A stretch of 64,000 nt of DNA from Bacteroidota bacterium (GTDB lineage: Bacteria; Bacteroidota; Bacteroidia; Chitinophagales; Saprospiraceae): the NCBI GenBank assembly GCA_020160935.1, contig JAIUPL010000023.1, positions 26,158-90,157 of the forward strand, written 5' to 3'. The notes under the pieces are model-generated. The model ran no database searches. It saw nothing but the letters and a program-made list of their open reading frames with translations, and was not told the DNA's origin. Made by a program: the position numbers and the translations under genes. This document shows, in pieces, positions 43,181-54,115 of this stretch. Position 1 is the first letter of the stretch; the number at the start of each line of letters is the position of its first letter.

Positions 43181-44980
43181 CTAAAAACACCATCCGTTCG
43201 CTTTCAGCAGCGCATCCGCCACCAGCCTGCGTTTAACTTTCACATTCACGGCCGGGTATTTGGTGAAGCGTTTGAGGCCCATGAGGAATGTTTTCAGCAG
43301 GTCGCCATCGGCGAAAGAAGCCAGGGCATCGGTCGCATTTTTAGTCATGCGGGCCGTAGCGTCGTGGAAGAAAACCTGCAGCATGGCGTCGTACACTTCC
43401 TGCGGCTGTTCTTTTTGCATACCATTGAGTTTCTGGACGCGCAGCAAGGTCGATTCGGCAGCATACAGGTCGATGAGCATATCGGCGCAGTTCATCAACA
43501 CTTCCTGCTCGTCTTTCAGGTTCAGTTTGCCATCCATCTGCATTTTGGCAGCGCCGCCGGCCACCATCAGGATAATCTTTTTGAAGTCAGACAGGGCCTT
43601 GGTTTCTTCGGCGTAGGCGCCTTCGAGTTTTTCCATGGAAGGCATGGAAGACAGTTCTTTCTGAACAGCCCATGCCGGACCCACGATATCGAGTTTGCCT
43701 TTGAGGGCGCGTTTGAACAACTGATCGACCATGAGCATGCGGTTGATCTCGTTGGTGCCTTCATAAATGCGGTTGATACGACTGTCGCGGTAGGCGCGGG
43801 CAGCGGCAAATTCTTCGCTAAAGCCGACGCCACCGTGGATTTGCACGTTTTCATCGACGCAGTAGTCGGTAATTTCCGAGCCGAATACTTTCAGGATAGA
43901 GCACTCGATGGCATATTCTTCTGCCGCTTCGAGCATGGCTTGTCCGTAAGACTGTCCGGCTGCTTCTTCAGCCGCTTTTTTGTCCGACATGTGCTGGGAA
44001 ATGCGGTAGGCAACGCTTTCACCGGCAAAATTGCGGATAGCCATTTCGGCAATTTTGTGCTGAATAGCGCCGAAGTTGCCGATCGACTGACCGAATTGCT
44101 GGCGTTCGTTGGCATAGCGCACCGCCATATTGATCACTTCTTTGTTGCCGCCGATGCACATGATACCGAGTTTGAAACGGCCGATATTGAGCGCATTGAA
44201 TGCGATGAGGTGACCTTTGCCGATTTCACCCAGCACATTGGAGGCTGGCACTTGCACATTTTCAAAAAACACCTGGCGGGTAGACGAGCCTTTGATGCCC
44301 AGTTTGTCTTCCTCTGCGCCCAGGGTGATGCCCGGAGTTTTGGATTCCACGATAAAGCCGGTGAATTTTTCGCCGCCTATTTTGGCAAACACAATAAACA
44401 CGTCGGCAAAACCGGCGTTGGAAATCCACATTTTCTGGCCGTTCAATACATAATGCGAACCGTCGGCGCTCAGGTCGGCGCGGGTTTTGGCCGCCAGCGC
44501 ATCGGAGCCGGAGCCTGGCTCAGTGAGACAATACGCCGCTTTCAAGTCGCCGGAAATCAGGCCCGGCAGGTATTGCTGTTTTTGTTCTTCCGTACCGAAA
44601 TACAAAATCGGCAGCATACCAATTCCTGTATGCGCAGCAAACGACACGATAAACGAACCAGCAGGGCCGAATGCCTCGGCAATCACCGTATTGGTATTTG
44701 TGTCCATTTCAGTGCCGCCATATACGGCGGGCATATGTGCGCCCAGCAGGCCCAGGTCACCCATTTTTTTCAAGAGTCCGGGTGCCAGGCCAGGTTCTTG
44801 TTTTTCAATGCGGGCGCGCACCGGGTCGATCTCGTTTTTAATAAAGTCGATCGACATCTGTTTGACCATCAACTGTTCTTCGTTGAGTTCTTCGGGGATA
44901 AATACGTCTTCCGGACGGCTGTCGCGGATCAGGAATTCGCCCCCATTGAGGACGTCGGTTGCTTCAAGTGTTGCTGCCAT
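43181..44980 (-). CDS. acyl-CoA dehydrogenase, long form
   Basis: 599 residues; FAD enzyme for the first step of beta-oxidation. Three-part fold: N-terminal helical (residues 30-150), beta (GSDALAAKTRADLS, WISNAGFADVF), then C-terminal helical with the base region AYRDSRINRIYEGTNEINRMLM (catalytic Glu of the EGTNE motif). A C-terminal extension of about 190 residues, as in very-long-chain enzymes, follows. Last residues GWCF. Stand-alone, no ETF or enoyl-CoA hydratase genes nearby. Well-formed promoter at 45033-45063. Confidence 0.95.
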   Translation of the reverse strand: MAATLEATDVLNGGEFLIRDSRPEDVFIPEELNEEQLMVKQMSIDFIKNEIDPVRARIEKQEPGLAPGLLKKMGDLGLLGAHMPAVYGGTEMDTNTNTVIAEAFGPAGSFIVSFAAHTGIGMLPILYFGTEEQKQQYLPGLISGDLKAAYCLTEPGSGSDALAAKTRADLSADGSHYVLNGQKMWISNAGFADVFIVFAKIGGEKFTGFIVESKTPGITLGAEEDKLGIKGSSTRQVFFENVQVPASNVLGEIGKGHLIAFNALNIGRFKLGIMCIGGNKEVINMAVRYANERQQFGQSIGNFGAIQHKIAEMAIRNFAGESVAYRISQHMSDKKAAEEAAGQSYGQAMLEAAEEYAIECSILKVFGSEITDYCVDENVQIHGGVGFSEEFAAARAYRDSRINRIYEGTNEINRMLMVDQLFKRALKGKLDIVGPAWAVQKELSSMPSMEKLEGAYAEETKALSDFKKIILMVAGGAAKMQMDGKLNLKDEQEVLMNCADMLIDLYAAESTLLRVQKLNGMQKEQPQEVYDAMLQVFFHDATARMTKNATDALASFADGDLLKTFLMGLKRFTKYPAVNVKVKRRLVADALLKANGWCF

Positions 44981-45032
44981 GGTATGCGGGAGTAATTTGT
45001 ATCAGAAATTTAGATTCGGCGAATTTTCGCTA

Positions 45033-45063
45033 CAAAGGTAAATGGTGATTGGGAAAGTGTCAA
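45033..45063 (-). promoter_or_regulatory. promoter of the acyl-CoA dehydrogenase gene
   Basis: On the minus strand, TTG (45061-45063) and the -7 element TACCTTTG (45033-45040) lie 20 nt apart: a near-ideal Bacteroidota promoter. The -33 extends to TTGACA-like sequence. It is 53 bp upstream of the start. Confidence 0.75.
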
Positions 45064-45102
45064 GATGTGGGCGGGAAAAATTTGTGTTTTGGATGAAAGG
45101 CC

Positions 45103-45570
45103 GTTCGGCTTCGCCTCACGGTGGAGACTCTGGATTTTGCGGATTGAATAGATTTTTGTTTATCGGAAACAACATGAGACATCCCGAATTTTGGCCAAAG
45201 CCAGGGTTCGGAATCTTGTTTTTTGGAGGTTGTTTCCTATAGATTTCCCGTAGAGTATTTTCTCGTAGAGTATTTTCCCGCAGAACTCGCAGATTTACCC
45301 GCAGAACTCGCAGAACGTAGAGTACACCTACCTCTTCATATCGAGTAAACGGTGTACTCTACGTTCTGCGAGTTCTGCGGGTAAATCTGCGAGTTCTGCG
45401 GGAAATTACTCTACGGTAAATCTGCGGGAAATTACTCTGCGCGATCAGTTTGGGCAGGAAAAATTCCGAACCAAAATTCGGGATGTCTCATGTTGTTTCG
45501 AGATTACAGATTAACAAAAATCTATTCAATCCGCAAAATCCAGAGTCTCCACCGTGAGGCGAAGCCGAAC
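45103..45570. repeat. 468-bp nested triple inverted repeat
   Basis: Three inverted repeats nest on one axis, all perfect: outer 58 bp (45103-45160 / 45513-45570), middle 29 bp (45166-45194 / 45471-45499), inner 52 bp (45277-45328 / 45351-45402). The inner one is a standard element: units CGCAGAACTCG and CGCAGATTTACC, then the core GTAGAGTACACC, with a 22-nt spacer. The flanks between them (45195-45276 and 45403-45470) hold partial unit copies. There is no coding sequence; AT-rich sequence without features fills 45571-45700. Confidence 0.97.
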
Positions 45571-45706
45571 ACCTTATCCCGAAAATTTCACTAAAAATTC
45601 TTCACCCTAATCAGCCCGAATTTTATTTCGTTTTTCCCTCCCTCACCCCGTCCAATCCGAATGTTTATCAAAAATTCATATTCCATTAACAAAATAGCCT
45701 TGGGTA

Positions 45707-45742
45707 CTTGCTTTTTTTACTTTAGATAAAACCTTACCTTTG
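45707..45742 (+). promoter_or_regulatory. candidate promoter of typA
   Basis: TACCTTTG at 45735-45742 matches the -7 consensus exactly. A CTTG at 45707-45710 is 24 nt upstream, slightly far. It leaves a leader of about 145 nt before the typA start. Confidence 0.5.
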
Positions 45743-45895
45743 CGGCTCGTTTGCAGGGAGGCAATACAGCGTATTCCATCGGGTTTTTCAAGCATTTTTT
45801 GCAAAAAACAATTTGATCGGGCCCGTTTTCCCTCTTGCCAAATATTATTTTAAAACATTCGCAACAGCACCCTACCCGTTCCGGGTTTATTTTTG

Positions 45896-47707
<1,812 letters not shown>

Positions 47708-47711
47708 GGGT

Positions 47712-47841
47712 AGGGGTTGATGAGGTTGATAGTTGAGGGGTTGAGGGGTTGAGAAGTTGAGGCTTATCAGAGTGGCGAAACCTCAACTTCTCAACTTTTC
47801 AACTATCAACCTCATCAACTTTATCAACCTCATCAACTTTA
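47712..47841. repeat. palindromic intergenic element, gttgagg family
   Basis: Left arm 47716-47762 and right arm 47781-47819 carry units GTTGAGG, GTTGAT and GTTGAGAA. The left arm has one extra GGGGTTGA unit. The spacer CTTATCAGAGTGGCGAAA contains (in reverse) GCCACTC. Extra right-arm units continue to 47841. It starts 4 bp after the typA stop; 47842-48042 is a leader for queA with TATTTTTG (47888-47895), a -7-like word, but no -33. Confidence 0.93.
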
Positions 47842-48042
47842 AACTACCCAAAACCTTTTTTTCAATTTTTCGTTTGCCGAATAATTCTATTTTTGCAGCC
47901 ATTTTTGCGGGCATTCCCGCAGGAATGGCTTTAGACACGATAAACAGACAGGTTTCAAAACCAGCCAAAAATCAAAAAGAACGGGGTTTTTCATGTCGGA
48001 ACAACAAAATTTTCCGACCTCCGTTGTTCACAAGACCGAAAT

Positions 48043-49107
48043 ATGCGCACGAAACTTTCTCAATTCAACTTTAACCTGCCAAAAGAACTCGTTGCACAGT
48101 ATCCCAGCGACGAACGCGACGAGAGTCGCCTGATGGTAGTACATCGACAGACTGGTAAAATCGAGCACAAGGTTTTTAAAGACCTGCTCGGCTATTTCAA
48201 CGACGGCGATGTGATGATTTTTAACAATACCAAGGTTTTTCCTGCACGCCTTTTCGGTCAAAAAGAAAAAACCGGCGCAAAAATCGAAGTTTTTTTGCTC
48301 CGTGAACTCAACCACGACGCCCGCTTGTGGGACGTACTGGTAGACCCTGCCCGCAAAATTCGCGTAGGCAACAAACTGTATTTTGAAGATGAACATGGCA
48401 ACGACGCCCTCGTAGCCGAGGTGGTCGACAATACCACTTCGCGTGGCCGTACCATCCGTTTTCTGTTTGACGGCACCGAAGATGATTTCCAGAACGAACT
48501 CATCAAACTCGGTAACACTCCCCTTCCCAAGTACATCGAGCGGGAGCCGGAAGCCATCGACCGCGAACGCTACCAAACCATTTACGCCAAGGAAATCGGC
48601 GCTGTAGCCGCTCCGACTGCCGGCCTGCACTTCAGCCGCGAACTGATGAAACGCCTCGAATTGAAAGGCGTAAACTTTGCAGAACTCACACTTCACATCG
48701 GTCTGGGCACCTTCCGCACCATCGATGTGGAAGACTTGTCCAAACACAAAATGGAGGCGGAATACTTCCGAATTTCTCCCAATGCGGCAGAAACGGTCAA
48801 CAAAGGCCTGACAGACCACAAAAAAGTGTGCGCTGTGGGTACTACTGTCATGCGTTCGATCGAAACCGCCGTTTCGGCCGACCATCAGTTGAAACCCGTA
48901 GAGGGCTGGACCAATAAGTTTATTTACCCACCCTACGATTTTAGTATCGCCAACTCGATGATTACCAACTTCCACCTGCCCAAATCCAGTCTTTTGATTC
49001 TGGTATCGGCTTTCGGTGGCCTGGATCTGGTCATGGAAGCATACAACGAAGCGGTGAAAGAAAAATACCGTTTCTACAGTTATGGCGACGCCATGCTGAT
49101 TCTATAA
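48043..49107 (+). CDS. queA: S-adenosylmethionine:tRNA ribosyltransferase-isomerase
   Basis: 354 residues. Adds the cyclopentene-type ring precursor during queuosine synthesis in tRNA. QueA features: [18 protein letters not shown] opening, [15 protein letters not shown], the conserved [24 protein letters not shown], and the final [23 protein letters not shown]. Full length. No other queuosine genes are in the window. A DUF2795 gene follows 32 bp later. Confidence 0.98.
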   Translation: MRTKLSQFNFNLPKELVAQYPSDERDESRLMVVHRQTGKIEHKVFKDLLGYFNDGDVMIFNNTKVFPARLFGQKEKTGAKIEVFLLRELNHDARLWDVLVDPARKIRVGNKLYFEDEHGNDALVAEVVDNTTSRGRTIRFLFDGTEDDFQNELIKLGNTPLPKYIEREPEAIDRERYQTIYAKEIGAVAAPTAGLHFSRELMKRLELKGVNFAELTLHIGLGTFRTIDVEDLSKHKMEAEYFRISPNAAETVNKGLTDHKKVCAVGTTVMRSIETAVSADHQLKPVEGWTNKFIYPPYDFSIANSMITNFHLPKSSLLILVSAFGGLDLVMEAYNEAVKEKYRFYSYGDAMLIL

Positions 49108-49139
49108 AAAACCTGAACCTTTCAAACGAACGGCAACCT

Positions 49140-49361
49140 ATGTACTGGACACTTGAATTAGCCTCCCACCTGGAAGAAGCCCCCTGGCCTGCCTCGAAAG
49201 AAGAACTGATCGATTACGCTATCCGTTCCGGCTCGCCAGCCGAGGTGATCGACAACCTGGAAGAATTGGAAGACGACGGCGAGTTGTATGAAGGCATCGA
49301 AGATATCTGGCCCGACTACCCACGCCACGACGACTTTTTCTTCAATGAAGACGAATATTGA
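49140..49361 (+). CDS. small DUF2795-like acidic protein
   Basis: 73 residues: MYWTLELASHLEEAPWPASKEELIDYAIRSG, then an acidic tail DDFFFNEDEY. The ELIDYAIRSGSPAEVIDNLEELEDDGELYE block matches small DUF2795 proteins conserved in Bacteroidota. These have no established function. It is probably translated from the queA transcript, which ends at a strong terminator right after it. Confidence 0.85.
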   Translation: MYWTLELASHLEEAPWPASKEELIDYAIRSGSPAEVIDNLEELEDDGELYEGIEDIWPDYPRHDDFFFNEDEY

Positions 49362-49402
49362 CCCGTTCTGTGCCCATTTTCCGGCACTGTAACATACCAT
49401 GT

Positions 49403-49441
49403 AAAAAAAGCCGCCCGGAACATAACCGGACGGCTTTTTTC
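49403..49441 (+). terminator. intrinsic terminator after queA-DUF2795
   Basis: Stem AAGCCGCCCGG / CCGGACGGCTT (one mismatch), 7-nt loop, flanked by an A run and a T run. It lies 42 bp after the stop, before the repeat element starting at 49446. Confidence 0.93.
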
Positions 49442-49445
49442 TTGT

Positions 49446-49621
49446 TGGGTTGATGAGGGTTGATAAAGGTTGATGAGGTTGATAATCAGCCACTCGAAAA
49501 ACGGGACAATTTATCTTCACCGAGCCGATGAATATCAACCCTCATCAACATTTATCAACCTTTATCAACCCTCATCAACCTCATCAACCCTATCAACCTC
49601 ATCAACCCTATCAACCTTTAC
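49446..49621. repeat. palindromic intergenic element, gttgagg/gttgat family
   Basis: Left arm units GGTTGATGAGG and GGTTGATAAAGG (49446-49482) and right arm units CATCAACCTTTATCAACC (about 49541-49621, longer). The spacer starts CAGCCACTCG, the string also found at 16884. The right arm carries more units than the left. It ends 10 bp before the mqnD start. Confidence 0.92.
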
Positions 49622-49630
49622 CCACCCACT

Positions 49631-50467
49631 ATGCGCCTCTCTCTCGGCTTCTCCCCCTGCCCCAACGACACTTTCATTTTTGATGCCATGCTGCATGGCC
49701 GAATCGATACCGAAGGCCTTGAATTCGAGGTATTTATGGAAGATGTGGAAGCGCTGAACCGCCGGGCATTTGCAGGCGACATTGCCATCACCAAACTCAG
49801 TTACCATGCCTTCGCGCACCTGACGCATATGTATGCCCTGTTGGACGCAGGCAGTGCGCTGGGCAACAATTGTGGACCGCTGCTGGTGGCACGCGCTCCA
49901 CTGAACGAAACACAGGTTAATGCAGCGCGGATTGCCATCCCGGGGAAAATGACCACTGCCAACCTGTTGTTTGGGCTTGCTTACCCCGAAGCGCACAACA
50001 AACAGGAGACACTGTTTTCGGACATTGAAGATGCTGTGCTCGACGGGCGTTTTGATGCTGGCCTGATTATTCATGAAAACAGGTTTACCTACGAACAAAA
50101 AGGGCTGGTGAAAATTGTCGACCTGGGTGAATATTGGGAGTCTACGACGGGCCTGCCCATACCGCTGGGTGGCATTGTTGTACACCGCAGCCTTCCTGCC
50201 GATGTGCAACGGAAAATCAATCGCGTTATGCGCCGAAGTGTTGAATATGCATTTGCCCATACCAAGGAAGTAATGCCCTTCGTGCGTGCACACGCGCAGG
50301 CTATGGAAGACGCGGTCATGCAAGCGCACATCGGGCTGTATGTAACTGATTACACCATCGACCTGGGTGAAAAAGGGCGCAATGCCGTGCAACAGATGTT
50401 CAGGATAGCACAGGAAAAAGGCGTTATTTCACAGGGGGAAAAAAATTTTTTCGTTGAGCGCGAATAA
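49631..50467 (+). CDS. mqnD: 1,4-dihydroxy-6-naphthoate synthase
   Basis: 278 residues, futalosine pathway of menaquinone synthesis. It has the MqnA/MqnD periplasmic-binding-like fold; MRLSLGFSPCPNDTFIFDAML and GAALGNNCGPLLVA-like text (here GSALGNNCGPLLVA) fit MqnD, as does the terminal segment. The enzyme converts cyclic dehypoxanthinyl futalosine to dihydroxynaphthoate. MqnB, another enzyme of the same pathway, is encoded at 57675, not adjacent. Confidence 0.95.
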   Translation: MRLSLGFSPCPNDTFIFDAMLHGRIDTEGLEFEVFMEDVEALNRRAFAGDIAITKLSYHAFAHLTHMYALLDAGSALGNNCGPLLVARAPLNETQVNAARIAIPGKMTTANLLFGLAYPEAHNKQETLFSDIEDAVLDGRFDAGLIIHENRFTYEQKGLVKIVDLGEYWESTTGLPIPLGGIVVHRSLPADVQRKINRVMRRSVEYAFAHTKEVMPFVRAHAQAMEDAVMQAHIGLYVTDYTIDLGEKGRNAVQQMFRIAQEKGVISQGEKNFFVERE

Positions 50468-50543
50468 ATTTCATTTTTGGCACGGTATTGGAAACATGTA
50501 TTATCGTGTGTAAGTATTGTTTTTAGAATTGAAGAAATTCTGG

Positions 50544-50571
50544 AGCGCGGGTAAAGACTCGCGCTTTTTTT
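50544..50571 (+). terminator. intrinsic terminator after mqnD
   Basis: Stem AGCGCGGGT / ACTCGCGCT with one mismatch, a 4-nt loop and a following T run of seven. It ends mqnD transcription 77 bp after the stop. Confidence 0.85.
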
Positions 50572-50591
50572 ATGCCCATACCTCAACTTTA

Positions 50592-50622
50592 TTGAGGCTC
50601 TTACACTCTTTTCCTACCTTTG
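50592..50622 (+). promoter_or_regulatory. promoter of alanine dehydrogenase
   Basis: TTG (50592-50594), a 20-nt spacer and the -7 element TACCTTTG (50615-50622) form a textbook Bacteroidota promoter, with about 50 nt of leader to the start. A CCTCAA/TTGAGG hairpin overlaps the -33. Confidence 0.75.
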
Positions 50623-50673
50623 CGTGCTTTTTGGGCCAATGCACATCTTTAACCAAACTAAAATCAAACCGAC

Positions 50674-51792
50674 ATGATTATCGGCGTACCAAAAGAAATT
50701 AAAAGCAATGAAAACAGGGTGGCACTCACCCCTGCCGGAGCGCTGGAACTAACCAAACGCGGGCACTCCGTTTTTGTACAAAGTACTGCCGGAGAAGGCA
50801 GTGGTTTTGAAGACGAAGATTACGTAGATGCAGGAGCCAAAGTTTTGCAAACGGCAGAAGAAGTGTGGGCTAAGGCCGAAATGATTATGAAGGTAAAAGA
50901 GCCCATTGCTGAAGAATACGCCAGATGCCGTGCCAATCAATTGATTTTCACCTACTTCCACTTTGCATCCAGCGAGGAACTGACGCATGCCATGATCAAA
51001 AGCGGCGCGATCTGCCTGGCCTATGAAACCGTGGAAACCAAAGACCGCCAGTTGCCCCTGCTCATTCCAATGTCGGAAGTTGCCGGCCGGATGGCCATTC
51101 AGGAAGGCGCCAAATACCTGGAAAAACCCGTTAAAGGTCGCGGCGTTTTGCTGGGTGGCGTACCCGGTGTAGAACCCGGAAAAGTGCTCGTTATTGGCGG
51201 CGGTATCGTAGGTACGCAAGCGGCTAAAATGGCCGCTGGCCTGGGCGCACAGGTGACGCTGCTCGACGTCAGCCTCCCGCGCCTGCGCTACCTCAGCGAT
51301 ATTATGCCGGCAAATGTGACGACGATGTACTCCAATGAGTACAACATCCGTCGGCTCATTCAAACACACGACCTGATCATTGGCGCAGTGCTGATTCCTG
51401 GCGCCAAGGCGCCCAGCCTGATTACACGCGATATGCTGAAACTCATGCGCAAGGGCACCGTGATCGTCGACGTAGCCGTAGACCAGGGTGGTTGTATCGA
51501 AACAACACGTCCCACAACCCACGCCGATCCGACCTATATCATCGACGATGTGGTGCACTACTGCGTGGCCAACATGCCGGGCGCTGTGCCGTTTACTTCT
51601 ACTGTCGCGCTTACCAATGCTACCCTGCCCTATGCCCTTCAATTGGCTCAAAAAGGCTGGCAGCAAGCCTGCAAAGACAACCAGGAACTCCGCCTGGGTC
51701 TGAATGTGGTGCGCGGGAAAGTGGTGTACCAGGGCGTTGCAGATGCCTTCGGATTGAAACTGGAAGACGTCGATAAAGTGCTCGACAAATAA
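50674..51792 (+). CDS. ald: alanine dehydrogenase
   Basis: 372 residues; NAD-dependent, makes pyruvate and ammonia from alanine or the reverse. MIIGVPKEIKSNENRVALTPAG starts it, with the Lys and Arg of the pyruvate site. The NAD-binding GGGIVGTQAAKMAAGLGAQV is near residue 170. The terminal block TRPTTHADPTYIIDDVVHYCVANMPGAVPFTST includes the catalytic His and Asp. It has its own promoter at 50592. Confidence 0.97.
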   Translation: MIIGVPKEIKSNENRVALTPAGALELTKRGHSVFVQSTAGEGSGFEDEDYVDAGAKVLQTAEEVWAKAEMIMKVKEPIAEEYARCRANQLIFTYFHFASSEELTHAMIKSGAICLAYETVETKDRQLPLLIPMSEVAGRMAIQEGAKYLEKPVKGRGVLLGGVPGVEPGKVLVIGGGIVGTQAAKMAAGLGAQVTLLDVSLPRLRYLSDIMPANVTTMYSNEYNIRRLIQTHDLIIGAVLIPGAKAPSLITRDMLKLMRKGTVIVDVAVDQGGCIETTRPTTHADPTYIIDDVVHYCVANMPGAVPFTSTVALTNATLPYALQLAQKGWQQACKDNQELRLGLNVVRGKVVYQGVADAFGLKLEDVDKVLDK

Positions 51793-51831
51793 TAAGCACC
51801 GGAACATACAAAATCAACTTTTGATGCGTGT

Positions 51832-51859
51832 CGCCTGAACTTCTCATGAAGTTCAGGCG
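51832..51859. terminator. hairpin between ald and mscS (weak terminator)
   Basis: A perfect 11-bp stem, CGCCTGAACTT / AAGTTCAGGCG, with a 6-nt loop, 40 bp after the ald stop. No long T run follows directly (TTCACATTG), so termination is only plausible. Confidence 0.65.
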
Positions 51860-51910
51860 TTCACATTGTTTCTTTTTCAGATTGCAGGGTACCGAAAAAC
51901 CGACTTGTCT

Positions 51911-52819
51911 ATGAAATATGTCGTTCTGCTGTTCAAGATGTTGATCTTCGGCTCGCTGGTGGCCATTCGGCTCGGCGAATGGGATGTTTCGTACCTCTAT
52001 GCGGATTTGAAATATCACAATTCGATCGATTACTACCTGACCACGCTGAGCAGTGTCGCCATTTTTCTGATGCTGCTCGATTTTGTGCAGTTTTTCACGA
52101 TATGGTGGTACCGGCGCCGTCATCGGGTTTGGGGAAGCGACAATTTTATCATCGGCGTAGGCCATATCTACTCCTTGCTGCTGGTCATCGGAGTTGTGGT
52201 GGGCACCTTGTCTTTGTTTCGCATACATGCACGCGAGTTGTTCACTTCGCTGTCGATCATTTTTGCCGGTATTGCGATCCTGACGAAAGATTATATTTCC
52301 AACATGATCAATGGAATGATCATGACCTTTTCCAGTCAGTTGAGCATTGGCGACAATGTCAGCATCGGTACCCACAGAGGAAAAATTACCGATATCACGC
52401 TGCAAAATATCCACCTGCTGAACGACGACGACGATATGATCTACATTCCGAATAACATCGTCATGAACTCGGAAGTGGTCAACTACACCAAAAGGGAAAT
52501 AAAACGCACCAGCATCGATTTTGAAATCGACCTGAAACACCTCAAAACCGTGGAAGAACTGGAAAGAAGCCTGATCGAAGTGCTCAGCCCTTTTCAGGAA
52601 CTGATCAAACCGGACAGTTACTATCTGCGCGTTGCCGAAGTGAAAAAGGAATACGTTGTTATGAAATTTCAATACATCCTCAAAGAGCCCAATAAAGACC
52701 TGGAACGTCAAATTCGCCGCCGCACCATTCGCCGTTTGGTGGAAATCATCAGCGAACGGGAAAAAATCGCAGACCAAATTCCGGATCTGCCGGATGCGGA
52801 TTTGCCAGGACATGCTTAG
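51911..52819 (+). CDS. mechanosensitive ion channel (MscS family)
   Basis: 302 residues from ATG 51911, a normal start; the TTG at 51866 lacks support. Three or four membrane helices: near residues 5-22, 38-60, 78-102 and 104-120. The last has the pore-lining AGIAILTKDYISNMINGMIM, then the beta domain IGDNVSIGTHRGKITDITLQNIHLLNDDDDMIYIPNN typical of MscS. It ends in a helical charged tail. It releases solutes on osmotic downshift. The stop TAG is adjacent to the next repeat element. Confidence 0.92.
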   Translation: MKYVVLLFKMLIFGSLVAIRLGEWDVSYLYADLKYHNSIDYYLTTLSSVAIFLMLLDFVQFFTIWWYRRRHRVWGSDNFIIGVGHIYSLLLVIGVVVGTLSLFRIHARELFTSLSIIFAGIAILTKDYISNMINGMIMTFSSQLSIGDNVSIGTHRGKITDITLQNIHLLNDDDDMIYIPNNIVMNSEVVNYTKREIKRTSIDFEIDLKHLKTVEELERSLIEVLSPFQELIKPDSYYLRVAEVKKEYVVMKFQYILKEPNKDLERQIRRRTIRRLVEIISEREKIADQIPDLPDADLPGHA

Positions 52820-52975
52820 AGAGGTGAGAGGGTGAGAGAGTGAGAGGGTGAGAGCGTAAGAGTTCGTAGAGTGTACCGCTTCGCTCAACCCCTCAACTAT
52901 CAACCCTCATCAACCTCATCAACCCTATCAACCCCATCAACCCTCTCAACATTCATCAACCCTTATCCCCCTCTC
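52820..52975. repeat. chimeric element: gtgagag left half joined to gttgagg right half
   Basis: Starts at the mscS stop with GAGAGGTGAGAGGGTGAGAG units, runs into the core GTTCGTAGAGTGTACCGCTTC (52862-52882) and GCT (to 52885), and then, instead of the expected complementary right arm, continues with CAACCCCTCAAC and CATCAACC units of another family. No palindrome remains. It ends about 25 bp before prfB. Confidence 0.9.
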
Positions 52976-53000
52976 ACACAGGGGCCTATCCGTTTCCAAC

Positions 53001-54111
53001 ATGACTATCGAACAGTTAAAAGAACTGAAAGACAAGTTGGCGGTCCTCAGGAGGTATCTTTGACGTGGATAACCGTTCACGTGAAGTAGAGGACCTGACC
53101 AGTCAGACACTCGACCCCAATTTCTGGAATGACCCCAAACGCGCGGAAGGTATTCAGCGCAAAATCGGAATCAACAAGCGCTGGCTCGACGACTATGCCG
53201 CCCTGGCCCGCGAAGTGGACGACCTGGAAGGTCTCTACGAATTTCAAAAAGAAGGCCTCGCTTCTGAAGAAGAAGTTGACAGCCAGTACAAAAAAGCAGA
53301 AGAAATTCTGGCCGATGCCGAGTTCAGGAGCACCCTCAATCAAAAAGAGGATGAAATGAACGCGGTACTCACCATCAATGCCGGCGCTGGCGGCACCGAA
53401 GCCTGCGACTGGTCGTCGATGTTGCTTCGCATGTATCGCATGTGGGCAGAAAAATCGGGCTTCAAAGTGATCGATATTTTCGAGCAGGACGGGGATGCAG
53501 CAGGTATTAAATCGGCCAGCATCGAAATCCGCGGCGACTACGCCTACGGCTGGCTCAAAGGCGAAAACGGGGTGCACCGACTGGTGCGCATCAGTCCGTT
53601 CAATGCCCAGGGCAAGCGACAGACTTCGTTTTCTTCGGTTTTCGTTTTTCCGCTGATCGAAGACGACAGCATCGAAATCAACGTGAGCCCCGATGACTTG
53701 CGCTGGGACGTTTTTCGCGCTTCCGGCGCAGGTGGCCAGCACGTCAACCGGACAGAATCAGCCGTACGCGTTACACACATTCCCACAGGTATCGTGGCCG
53801 AATGCCAGCAGGACCGTAGCCAGCACCGCAACCGCGAAATTGCCATGACCTTGCTGAAAAGCCGCCTCTACGAACTCGAAATGCGCAAACGCCAGGCCGA
53901 AAAGGAAAAAATTGAAGCCGGCAAAAGCAAAATCGAATGGGGCAGCCAAATTCGTTCCTATGTACTCGACGACCGCTGGGTGAAAGACCTTCGCTCCGGC
54001 TACAAAATTCACAACCCGGATTCTATCCTCAACGGCGACCTCGACCCGTTCCTGAAAGCATATTTGATGTGGGAACGAAACCCGACAGGTAGCGTGGAAG
54101 ATGATGAATAA
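53001..54111 (+). CDS. prfB: peptide chain release factor 2, with programmed +1 frameshift
   Basis: The first 20 codons (53001-53060) end in CTT followed by an in-frame TGA (53061-53063); AGGAGG lies at 53049-53054, three bases before CTT. Slipping +1 on CTT-T gives GAC and opens the long frame to 54111. The product is about 369 residues. RF2 features: anticodon-like SPF in LVRISPFNAQGKRQ and the catalytic GGQ in RASGAGGQHVNRTESAVR. It recognises UGA and UAA; the frameshift is the known autoregulation by RF2 level. A GTG-start ORF at 53065 is only the downstream part. Confidence 0.97.
53049..53064 (+). promoter_or_regulatory. RF2 programmed +1 frameshift site
   Basis: AGGAGG-TAT-CTT-TGA-C: an internal Shine-Dalgarno word, a three-base spacer, the slippery CTT codon and the UGA stop followed by C, exactly the consensus of the RF2 autoregulatory frameshift. 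Confidence 0.96.
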
Positions 54112-54115
54112 ACAA

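Noticed and set aside
43364..44995. 543-codon open frame on the plus strand
   Set aside because: Entirely antisense to the well-supported acyl-CoA dehydrogenase gene; composition is that of a codon-shadow.
53065..54111. Separate GTG-start gene for a shortened RF2
   Set aside because: The canonical frameshift site immediately upstream explains the broken frame.
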